Shown piece after piece: positions 1 through 5,661 of a DNA stretch of 5,785 nt. How positions within the stretch are numbered: position 1 is the stretch's first letter; each line of letters opens with the position of its first letter. The stretch is from Deltaproteobacteria bacterium (GTDB lineage Bacteria > Desulfobacterota > Syntrophia > Syntrophales > Fen-1087), in contig JAPLJM010000224.1 of assembly GCA_026388595.1 (NCBI GenBank), forward strand, positions 1 to 5,785. The letters are read 5' to 3'. The notes beneath the pieces are model-generated. The model was not told where the DNA came from and did not search any database. It saw only the letters and a program-made list of their open reading frames with translations. Both the position numbers and the translations under genes were made by a program.

Positions 1-2
1 GC

Positions 3-698
3 TTATTGCGGCCGCTCGCCGAAAATGCTCCGACCGATGCGCACAATCGTGGCGCCTTCCTCCACGGCCACCTGATAGTCCTGGGACATGCCCATGGAAA
101 GCTCACGCATCTCCACGCGGGGGAGTTTTTCCGCTGCCACCCGGTCCCGCAGTTCCCGCAGGGCGATAAAAAAAGGCCGGGCCGCCTCGGGGTCATCGAA
201 CCAGGGCGGCATGGTCATGAGCCCCCGCACGGAAAGATTTTCCAGGGCGGAAACATCCCGGATCAGCGACAGGGCATCCCCATGGGAAACGCCGCGCTTT
301 GTGTCTTCCCCGCTGATATTCACTTCAATGAGCACCTTCATGACGACGCCCGCCATTTGTGAGCGCTTGTCCAGCTCACAGGCCAGCTCCAGGCGGTCCA
401 GGGAATGGATCATGTCGAAGATACGTACGGCAACCTTGGCTTTATTGCTCTGAAGATGGCCGATCAGGTGCCATTCCATGGATTTTCCCATCAGCTCGAT
501 CTTCCGCCGGGCTTCCTGGACGTAATTTTCTCCAACCATATCCACGCCGGCAGCGATGGCCTGCATGATCCGCTGGTCGTCCACGGTCTTGGTCACGGCC
601 ATCAGCCGCACAGCGGATGCCGGACGTCCTGACCTCTGCGCTGCCAAGGCAATGCGCTGCCGGATGATTGCGATCTGTTCTTTGATGAGTGCGTTCAT
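3..698 (-). CDS. yggS: YggS/PROSC family pyridoxal-phosphate homeostasis protein
   Basis: Cytoplasmic PLP-binding protein of 231 residues, full length for the family, with an alanine-racemase-like TIM-barrel fold. The family buffers free pyridoxal 5'-phosphate and affects amino-acid and keto-acid pools; no catalytic activity is firmly established. Visible motifs are AVTKT near residues 34-38, where K37 is the expected PLP Schiff-base lysine, GENYVQEA at 56-63, WHLIGHLQSNK at 76-86, SMGMSQDY at 201-208 and RIGRSIFG at 220-227, which together form the phosphate-binding site. The ATG at 696-698 overlaps the TGA of the upstream maf gene as ATGA, so the two are probably co-transcribed and translationally coupled. 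No strong Shine-Dalgarno stands at the usual distance, which fits coupling. The TAA stop is at 3-5, so the gene is complete. The family assignment is secure; physiological role is from family knowledge. Confidence 0.96.
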   Translation of the reverse strand: MNALIKEQIAIIRQRIALAAQRSGRPASAVRLMAVTKTVDDQRIMQAIAAGVDMVGENYVQEARRKIELMGKSMEWHLIGHLQSNKAKVAVRIFDMIHSLDRLELACELDKRSQMAGVVMKVLIEVNISGEDTKRGVSHGDALSLIRDVSALENLSVRGLMTMPPWFDDPEAARPFFIALRELRDRVAAEKLPRVEMRELSMGMSQDYQVAVEEGATIVRIGRSIFGERPQ

Positions 699-1324
699 GG
701 GTCAACGTTGTCCTTCTGTCCCTTTTCTCCTGCCGTAAATGCGACCGCCCCGATCTTCTTCAGCACATCCACGACCTCACACAGCGGCAGCCCCATCACA
801 TTGGTGTAGGAACCCCTGATTCCCCGGATAAAAAAGGCCCCCTGCCCCTGCACGGCATAGGCCCCCGCCTTGTCATAGGGTTCCCGGGAACGCACATACC
901 AGGCCAATTCGTCCTCGGAGATCGCTCTGAAAAGAACCGTCGATGCCACCGCCTCGCTGATCAGCAGCCGGGGCTCCTGCCGGGCAATGGTAAAACCCGT
1001 GAAGACGGTATGCGCTCTGGCGCTCAGCTTTTTCAGCATCTGCCGCGCCTCGTCGGGGTCGGCGGGTTTGCCAAGCACCTCCCCGTCAATGACAACGATC
1101 GTATCGGCCCCCAGGACCCAGTTGCCGGGGTGTGCTGCCGCAGCCAGGGCCGCTTTGTCTGCCGATAATCTCAGGACGTGCGCCTGCGGTGTTTCGCCCT
1201 GTTGGAAGGATTCGTCCGCCCCACTGGGCATCACGATAAAATCAAGCCCCAGCAGTTTTAAGAGTTCAATGCGTCTTGGAGATGCGGAAGCCAGAATGAA
1301 CGGTGCAGACAGCCGGAGTCCCAT
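695..1324 (-). CDS. maf: Maf family nucleoside triphosphate pyrophosphatase (YhdE-like dTTP/UTP type)
   Basis: Cytoplasmic pyrophosphatase of 209 residues that hydrolyses non-canonical or excess pyrimidine nucleoside triphosphates to monophosphates, a house-cleaning role. The N-terminal motif LASASPRR (residues 11-18) is the family's phosphate-binding signature. SADKA lies at 54-58. LGADTIV at 71-77 carries the catalytic Asp (D74). EPYDKAGAYAVQG at 148-160 and SYTNVMGLPL at 172-181 complete the pocket. The GEVLGKP segment (81-87) resembles the YhdE (dTTP/UTP) branch more than the YceF (7-methyl-GTP) branch; this subclass call is inference. Longer starts exist at 1357 and 1384, but the ATG at 1324 sits just before the conserved N-terminus and has AGAAAGG about 10 nt upstream, so I chose it. 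It is the first gene of a unit with yggS, overlapping by 4 nt (ATGA). Confidence 0.95.
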   Translation of the reverse strand: MGLRLSAPFILASASPRRIELLKLLGLDFIVMPSGADESFQQGETPQAHVLRLSADKAALAAAAHPGNWVLGADTIVVIDGEVLGKPADPDEARQMLKKLSARAHTVFTGFTIARQEPRLLISEAVASTVLFRAISEDELAWYVRSREPYDKAGAYAVQGQGAFFIRGIRGSYTNVMGLPLCEVVDVLKKIGAVAFTAGEKGQKDNVDP

Positions 1325-1429
1325 AGGGGGTGACCTTTCTTTATTCCTTTCCGCCATTATAAAATTTTGTCTGGATTTTTGCAATCTTTGAGTTTAAATG
1401 AATACCCCTGTTGAAGATGTTTCAATAAG

Positions 1430-1457
1430 TCCTTTCCCTCTCCCTCGATGGAAAGGA
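1430..1457. repeat. Short perfect inverted repeat in the leader of the selenoprotein gene
   Basis: TCCTTTCC at 1430-1437 is the exact reverse complement of GGAAAGGA at 1450-1457, with a 12-nt pyrimidine-rich loop. It lies between the divergent maf gene and the selenoprotein gene. There is no T-run after it on the plus strand, so it does not look like an intrinsic terminator. It could be an RNA leader hairpin or part of a dispersed intergenic repeat; function unknown. Confidence 0.45.
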
Positions 1458-1493
1458 TGAAGCGGGAAGCGTCATCGACGATTTGAAAAGCAC

Positions 1494-1500
1494 GAAGGAG
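1494..1500 (+). promoter_or_regulatory. Strong ribosome binding site that fixes the selenoprotein start
   Basis: GAAGGAG ends 6 nt before the ATG at 1507, near-ideal Shine-Dalgarno strength and spacing. The frame after it begins with a clear signal peptide. This supports a translated gene here even though the frame meets TGA after 42 codons. Confidence 0.85.
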
Positions 1501-1506
1501 TAAAAC

Positions 1507-1818
1507 ATGAGAAGAAAAGCAATCATTCTGGCCATCCTGTTGATGGCGCTGTTTGCGTGGTTCCCGGGTGTGCAGCAAACGGCCCTGGCCGCGGAAAAGA
1601 CCGTGGGGTTCACGATCCCCGGGTGCAATGCCTGAGGGACACGGGCGAGGATAAGTTCTATCCTCAAACCGATAGACGGCATTGTGAAGTTTGAAACTCC
1701 GCAGGATAACACCCTGGTCGTGACCTACGACACGGAAAAAACGACGGCGGCGAAGATCAAACAGGCCCTCAAGAAAGGCGGCTTCGCCCCCACGGTGAAA
1801 CCCGTTTCCCCGCATTGA
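1507..1818 (+). CDS. Exported MerP-like/HMA-domain selenoprotein with a CxxU motif (UGA at 1633-1635 read as selenocysteine)
   Basis: Predicted 103-residue protein if the in-frame TGA at codon 43 is decoded as selenocysteine; the final stop is TGA at 1816-1818. Residues 1-29 are a Sec-type signal peptide: MRRK, a hydrophobic core, then a TALAA cleavage region, so the mature protein should be periplasmic. The rest resembles the heavy-metal-associated (HMA/MerP) fold. A first strand, TVGFTIPG, is followed by C40-N-A-U43 where the family has CxxC. Then come a helix (residues 44-54), IDGIVKFE, a strand TLVVTYD (69-75), and a second helix ending in KKGGF (89-93), which matches the Ala-Gly-Tyr/Phe region of the family. 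The protein-like frame continues for 60 codons after the TGA, and an SECIS-like hairpin follows it. Metal chaperone (Hg, Cu or similar) or thiol/selenol redox activity is inference. No mer genes adjoin. Alternative: a nonsense-broken gene, less likely because the TGA falls exactly at the second motif Cys. A long antisense frame covering this locus is a shadow. Confidence 0.87.
1642..1671 (+). promoter_or_regulatory. Putative bacterial SECIS element (selenocysteine insertion hairpin)
   Basis: GAGGATA (1647-1653) pairs perfectly with TATCCTC (1659-1665) around the 5-nt loop AGTTC. An internal loop separates this from a lower CGG/CCG stem (1642-1644 with 1669-1671). The loop carries G at its second position (1655), 20 nt after the last base of the UGA at 1633-1635. 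This agrees with the known bacterial SECIS rules: a small apical loop with a G among its first two bases, placed about 16-37 nt after the UGA, inside the coding region, bound by SelB. The bulged U of the E. coli fdhF element is not evident. Read by eye, without a folding program. Confidence 0.82.
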
Positions 1819-1901
1819 AGCGCTGACCCTGCCTCCCGCCGGTAGCCGCCTCATGGAAAGGGCGTTATTACGGCTCTAAGATGAAGAAAACAACATTTAA
1901 G

Positions 1902-2028
1902 GACAGGCTGTTCAAAAAGGTCCAGATGCAAGGCGCGCAAAAGGCGAGGAATGAGGCATACATAGAAGTATGCCGATTGACGAGGCTTGCGGCGTAACGC
2001 CGCAGATGGCCTTTTTCAACAGTCTGTC
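1902..2028. repeat. 127-bp imperfect palindromic intergenic repeat (MITE/REP-like)
   Basis: The outer ends are inverted repeats. GACAGGCTGTTCAAAAAGG at 1902-1920 matches the reverse complement of the right end (GACAGACTGTTGAAAAAGG) at 17 of 19 positions. Inside are two further hairpins: GGCATAC/GTATGCC (1955-1961 with 1968-1974) and GCGGCG-TAA-CGCCGC (1989-2003). The element carries no transposase gene. It separates the convergent selenoprotein and manC genes, and its right terminus supplies part of the manC stop codon (TGA at 2027-2029). The transcript could fold into one long hairpin and act as a bidirectional terminator, which is inference. I associate this end sequence with repeats dispersed in deltaproteobacterial genomes; copy number cannot be judged from one window. 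Confidence 0.8.
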
Positions 2029-3097
2029 AGAGGTATTCTTTTTTATTTGCCTTCTCCAGCCAATCCACCACCTTCTTGACATCCTGGGAAGAGCCCCGTT
2101 TGCAGATCATTAGGGCATCGTCGGTTTCGACGACGATCAGGTCTTCCACACCCACCAGGGCCACCGGTTTGCCGGGGCTGTGGACAAGGCAGTTCCGGCT
2201 GTCGATGTTGATAACCTGCCCGCGCACGACGTTGCCCTTTTCATCCCGGGGAGAGACCTCCCACAGGGCATCCCAGCTGCCCACATCGGACCAGCCGAAA
2301 TCGCCGGGGATCACAAGGGTGTTCTGCGCTTTCTCCATGACACCGTAATCGATGGAGATGGACCGGGCGTGCCGGTAAAACTGCTCCACCTCAGCGGCTT
2401 CCCGTGACGATCCCAGGACCGCTTCGATTTGCAGCAGGCCGTCATACAGGTCGGGCAGCCACTGCTCCAGGGCATTGAGGATCGTGGAAACCTTCCAGAT
2501 AAACATGCCGCTGTTCCAGGAAAAACCACCCTGGGCCAATAGCGCCCGGGCCTGCGTCAGGTCGGGTTTTTCACGGACGGACCGGACGTCATAGACCTTC
2601 TCGCCCTCAATGGCGGCTTGTTCTCGTCCCTGTTCAATGTACCCATAGCCCGTTTCCGGTCCCGTCGGCCGGATGCCGATGGTCACCAGATAATCCCCCC
2701 TTCTTGCCATGGTCGCAGCTGCACCCAGAATTTCGCGGAATCGCTTTTCATCGGCGATCAGATGGTCCGATGGCAGGACCAGCATCACGGCATCGGTTGC
2801 CTTTTTTTTGATGTGCAGGGCGGCCAGACCGATACAGGGGGCAGTGTTTCTCCCTACCGGTTCGATGATGATGTTCTCCCGCGGGATCTCGGGGAGCTGA
2901 CGGATCAGTTCCGACCCGTGGCTCTGTCCGGTGACGATGAGGATCTTGTCCGGCGGGATCAAGGGGCGGATCCGGTCCACTGTTTCCTGGATGATGGTTT
3001 TGTCGCTGACGATATCCAGCAGATGTTTGGGCTTCTTTTCGCGGCTCCGCGGCCAGAATCGGGAGCCCCTGCCCCCGGCCATGATGACGGCATACAT
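2027..3097 (-). CDS. manC: Mannose-1-phosphate guanylyltransferase (GDP-mannose pyrophosphorylase), single-domain form
   Basis: Cytoplasmic nucleotidyltransferase of 356 residues making GDP-mannose from mannose-1-phosphate and GTP, a precursor for O-antigen, capsule, exopolysaccharide and GDP-fucose. Residues 8-24 (GGRGSRFWPRSREKKPK) are the sugar-nucleotide pyrophosphorylase signature with the catalytic Arg and Lys. Other family motifs are EPVGRNTAP (79-87), LPSDHL (108-113, metal-binding Asp), ETGYGYIE (148-155), REKPD (175-179), WNSGMFIW (194-201), DYGVMEKA (250-257) and FGWSDVGSW (267-275). The roughly 120-residue C-terminal phosphomannose-isomerase cupin domain of bifunctional ManC/AlgA enzymes is absent, so isomerase activity must come from elsewhere. 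GGAGA stands 8 nt before the ATG. The stop overlaps the adjacent palindromic repeat by two bases. No other glycan genes are in the window, so it appears to stand alone here. Confidence 0.94.
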   Translation of the reverse strand: MYAVIMAGGRGSRFWPRSREKKPKHLLDIVSDKTIIQETVDRIRPLIPPDKILIVTGQSHGSELIRQLPEIPRENIIIEPVGRNTAPCIGLAALHIKKKATDAVMLVLPSDHLIADEKRFREILGAAATMARRGDYLVTIGIRPTGPETGYGYIEQGREQAAIEGEKVYDVRSVREKPDLTQARALLAQGGFSWNSGMFIWKVSTILNALEQWLPDLYDGLLQIEAVLGSSREAAEVEQFYRHARSISIDYGVMEKAQNTLVIPGDFGWSDVGSWDALWEVSPRDEKGNVVRGQVINIDSRNCLVHSPGKPVALVGVEDLIVVETDDALMICKRGSSQDVKKVVDWLEKANKKEYL

Positions 3098-3188
3098 CGA
3101 ATATTCTCCTTAATCAGGGATGTTTTTGTTGTTGGTCCTACCTAACAGAAGGGCAATCGCTTGGCAATTAAAAAGGGAGGGGCTGTCA

Positions 3189-3467
3189 TCAGGCGTGACG
3201 CCAGCCCTCGACAATCAACCGCTTAAAGCCCATAAAGGTATCGAGGTTGATCGCCAGCGGAATATCCGGTAAATCATAGGGAATGTAGATGGTCACGCCC
3301 TCGATTCTTTCCTGCCAGTATTTTTCTGGGGCATGGGGTGTACCGAATCGGATGGTGGGTCCGGGCTGATAATGAATGCAGCAGCCCTGCACGACGATGT
3401 ATTCCAGATACAACGAATTTCCCTTTTCATGCGCATAGCTGAGGGCTTCTGGCGTTAATGTCAACAT
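3189..3467 (-). CDS. Small protein, probable CC/Se-motif family (cysteine form)
   Basis: A 92-residue protein without signal peptide or membrane segment, so probably cytoplasmic. It starts MLTLTPEAL, reminiscent of the HesB/IscA-like opening, and carries an adjacent Cys pair in VVQGCCIHY (C29-C30). It then has GPTIRFGTP, ERIEGVTIYIP (53-63) and a C-terminal hydrophobic segment ending in VEGW. Layout and length match what I recall of the 'CC/Se motif (seleno)protein' family, where one residue of the pair is selenocysteine in some members. Here both codons are TGC (3381-3383 and 3378-3380), so this copy is the Cys form. Molecular function is not known to me; metal binding or thiol redox chemistry is a guess from the vicinal cysteines. 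AAAGGTG stands 6 nt before the ATG. It is divergent from the lactate permease gene and lies 91 bp upstream of manC on the same strand, which leaves co-transcription possible. Confidence 0.75.
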   Translation of the reverse strand: MLTLTPEALSYAHEKGNSLYLEYIVVQGCCIHYQPGPTIRFGTPHAPEKYWQERIEGVTIYIPYDLPDIPLAINLDTFMGFKRLIVEGWRHA

Positions 3468-3523
3468 GGATTCACCTTTCGTTATTCATATCAGATCCAT
3501 CGCTAATAATTCAAGAATTACCT

Positions 3524-3578
3524 TTGACAAACCCGCAAGAAATTTTCGATTGACAGAGGTATCCATTTATGATTAGTC
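3524..3578 (+). promoter_or_regulatory. Possible promoter region of the lactate permease gene
   Basis: The 130-bp gap between the divergent CC-motif and permease genes holds two exact TTGACA hexamers, at 3524-3529 and 3550-3555, 26 bp apart. The second is a candidate -35, but the sequence 17 bp later (TTAGTC) is a poor -10. TATGAT at 3568-3573 is a better -10 but only 12 bp away. The hexamer pair could also be an operator-like repeat. Weak evidence. Confidence 0.25.
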
Positions 3579-3597
3579 CGGCGCTCAGAGGTTGGAC

Positions 3598-5160
3598 ATG
3601 CTGCTTTCTGTTTTTCTGACGCTGCTTCCCATATTCATCATCGTGTTCCTCATGGTCCGGAGGCAATTTTCCGCCGACACCAGCGGCGCCATCGGATGGC
3701 TGATCACCGTAATCATTGCCTTTCTATTTTTCAACACATCCCCGGAAGCCGGCCTGCGTTCTTCGATGGCAGGCATCATCGCGTCCTTCCCCGTTTCCCT
3801 GATGGTGGTCACCTCCATCCTGCAGATCACCTTTATGGAAGCAACGGGCGCCCTGAAGAGAATAACCGTTTTTGTGAAGACCTTCGCTTCTACAGACAGG
3901 GCCGTCCAGATCATGCTCATCAATGTGGGCGCTGGAACGCTGCTGGTGTCTGTGGGGGCAACGCCCGTTTCCATTTTGCCGCCCATCCTCGTGGCGCTGG
4001 GATACTCCAGTTTTGTGGCAGTGGCCCTTCCGGCCCTCGGTTTTGACGCCCTTTGCACTTTTGCTCTGCTCGGGGCACCGCTCGTTGTCTACTCGGACCT
4101 TACCGGAACACCGCTGGTTCAGTCCGCCCAGGTCTTCGCAAAATTCCTGCCGGTCATCTCCACATTAATCGGTTTCGGAATGCTCTGGATCGTAGGACGG
4201 TGGAAGCTGATGCGGGAAGGATTTATTCCCTGCATCATTGCAGGAATGACGAACGGCGGCGTTGCCGTGGCCGTCAGTTACATTCCCTTTCTGGCCGCCG
4301 GCGTGGTCTTGACCGGCGTCATGGCCGGCTTTTCGACGATGGTCGCCATGTTGATCTACCTTAAGGTGCGCGGAAAGCAGATCATTGATCGATCCCATTT
4401 GACGCAAGACGATTTAAGCGTCGAAGCAGGGATGTCGCTCCTGAGAGCCCTCTCTCCCTGGGTGATTCTGATTGCAGCGTCTTTCGCCATTAACTTCTAC
4501 CAGCCCTGGTTTGACCTGCTCTACAAAAACATTGCCATGGCCATCTCGATTATTCCAGGCCAGACCATCAAAACCCGCATGCTCTGGAACGCCTATACCT
4601 GGGTGCTGATCAGTACGATTCTCTCGGCCATCTTCATCAAGCCGACGGGAGCAGCCGTCAAGACGACTCTGGTCAAGTGGGTCAAACGCGCGCCCCGGCC
4701 CGCCTTTTCGGCCGCTATCTTTTTTGCCATCGCCTTCGTGATGAATAACTCGGGCATTCAGGATCAGGGTGCTGTCTGGAAGATCGCGGACCCCACGTCC
4801 AATATGATCAGCGTCCTGTCACAGGGTTCCGCCATGCTCTTCGGCGCCATGTACCCCTTCATCAGCGGTTACCTGGGTCTCTTTGGTGGTTTTTTGAGCG
4901 GCAGCGAAGCTTCAACCATTGCCATGTTCACCAAGTACCATCTCATGACATCCAAACTTCTCCATGTCGATGCCCTGATCGTGACCGCGGTGACGGCGAT
5001 CGGCGGAGGGTTGGCCAGCGTCATTTCCCCGGCAAAATTGCAGAATGCCGCCGCCACGATTGACGCCATGGGAATCGAAAGCCAGGTCATCAAGACGACT
5101 TTCATCATATCTGTCCTGATTACACTGGTTGCTTCGATCATGGCCATGTTTTTTGCCTGA
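3598..5160 (+). CDS. L-lactate permease (LctP) family inner-membrane transporter
   Basis: Polytopic inner-membrane protein of 520 residues with roughly 12-14 hydrophobic segments spread over its whole length, close to the size of LldP/GlcA carriers (about 550). Family-like features include the N-terminal segment LLPIFIIVFLM, SVGATPVSILPP in the first third, GAMYPFISGYLGLFGGFLSG followed by SEASTIAMF (about residues 430-444), equivalent to the conserved FLTGS region, and VISPAKLQNAAAT (about 475-487), equivalent to the SP-Q-A-A motif. The family imports L-lactate, D-lactate or glycolate with protons; the substrate here is not determinable and a more distant organic acid is possible. ATG at 3598 is preferred over TTG at 3592 because AGAGG (3587-3591) is 6 nt before it. 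No lactate dehydrogenase genes adjoin. It converges on the DUF3467 gene with 39 bp between and no clear terminator hairpin. Confidence 0.9.
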   Translation: MLLSVFLTLLPIFIIVFLMVRRQFSADTSGAIGWLITVIIAFLFFNTSPEAGLRSSMAGIIASFPVSLMVVTSILQITFMEATGALKRITVFVKTFASTDRAVQIMLINVGAGTLLVSVGATPVSILPPILVALGYSSFVAVALPALGFDALCTFALLGAPLVVYSDLTGTPLVQSAQVFAKFLPVISTLIGFGMLWIVGRWKLMREGFIPCIIAGMTNGGVAVAVSYIPFLAAGVVLTGVMAGFSTMVAMLIYLKVRGKQIIDRSHLTQDDLSVEAGMSLLRALSPWVILIAASFAINFYQPWFDLLYKNIAMAISIIPGQTIKTRMLWNAYTWVLISTILSAIFIKPTGAAVKTTLVKWVKRAPRPAFSAAIFFAIAFVMNNSGIQDQGAVWKIADPTSNMISVLSQGSAMLFGAMYPFISGYLGLFGGFLSGSEASTIAMFTKYHLMTSKLLHVDALIVTAVTAIGGGLASVISPAKLQNAAATIDAMGIESQVIKTTFIISVLITLVASIMAMFFA

Positions 5161-5199
5161 AGCTTCTGTGAGGCGTCGCGTTACCTGAGCCGGGCAGGA

Positions 5200-5490
5200 T
5201 CAGTGGAACTTCTGATCATCCGGTTCAATCACCTTGACAGCCCCGAATTTATCCTCGTACTGCTTCAGATTGATCGTCAACGCCTCGATGATTTTCTTCA
5301 CGTGCCCCGGGCTCACAATAATCCTCGACACCAGGTGGGGTCCATTGGGTGAATTCAAAATCCAGTCCAGAATGAACTCATCCGGGCTATGGGTGACCAG
5401 CAGCAAATTGCTGTATCTGCCGCGCGACATTTCATCAATCGTGCTGATCTGGATGGGATGGGGTTGCTGAGGATCAAGTTTATCGGCCAT
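5200..5490 (-). CDS. DUF3467 family protein
   Basis: A 96-residue soluble protein of unknown function. Recognisable family features are a central GRYSNLLLV segment followed by an acidic DEFILDW patch, then LVSRIIVSPGHVKKIIEAL and a helix NLKQYEDKFG. This is the typical DUF3467 arrangement, and the length is typical. Two consecutive ATG codons start the frame. The Shine-Dalgarno AGGAGG (5496-5501 on the minus strand) is only 2 nt from the first and 5 nt from the second, so the second ATG (5488-5490) is chosen; the first would add one Met. The gene converges on the lactate permease. Function and partners cannot be inferred from the context. Confidence 0.85.
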   Translation of the reverse strand: MADKLDPQQPHPIQISTIDEMSRGRYSNLLLVTHSPDEFILDWILNSPNGPHLVSRIIVSPGHVKKIIEALTINLKQYEDKFGAVKVIEPDDQKFH

Positions 5491-5552
5491 CATGACCTCC
5501 TTTGCATCGTTGATATGGTTACACGAATTTTAATGAGCACCGGAAAACAATC

Positions 5553-5581
5553 TTGCCTTTAACGATACCCTCATGTACAAA
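5553..5581 (+). promoter_or_regulatory. Weak sigma70-like promoter candidate before the right-edge secreted protein
   Basis: TTGCCT (5553-5558) and TACAAA (5576-5581) are separated by 17 bp, each matching 4 of 6 consensus bases, about 80 bp before the ATG at 5662. The AT-rich gap between the DUF3467 gene and this start (5491-5661) otherwise holds nothing I recognise. Confidence 0.25.
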
Positions 5582-5661
5582 ATAAGTCAAAAATTACTGC
5601 ATTTTGTTTTACAATGTGGAACCTTTTGAAGTAAACGGACAGTAGGCGGCGGTGACAGCTC

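Noticed and set aside
1507..1635. Reading the gene as a 42-residue secreted peptide ending at the TGA
   Set aside because: It would leave a signal peptide and only about 13 mature residues, and would ignore the HMA-like continuation and the hairpin after the UGA.
1507..1818. Part of a mercury-resistance (mer) operon
   Set aside because: The protein resembles MerP in fold and export, but no merT, merA or merR is present in either direction within the window.
1357..1854. Long minus-strand open frame (165 codons) across the selenoprotein locus, plus another at 1422-1712
   Set aside because: The translations are Arg-rich and low in recognisable motifs, and they start without a convincing RBS. 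They are antisense to a gene with a strong RBS, signal peptide and HMA-like sequence. They are shadows that a pipeline blind to selenocysteine might wrongly annotate.
1881..1997. 38-codon plus-strand frame starting ATGAAGAAAACA
   Set aside because: Almost all of it is translated from the palindromic repeat and it lacks a Shine-Dalgarno. It looks like a by-product of the repeat rather than a gene.
3585..4058. 157-codon minus-strand frame opposite the lactate permease
   Set aside because: Met-, Thr- and Ser-rich shadow of a clearly coding membrane-protein frame; no motifs.
4231..4246. CCTGCA-TCAT-TGCAGG inverted repeat inside the permease gene
   Set aside because: Short stem within a well-supported coding region, with no UGA or other context to suggest function.
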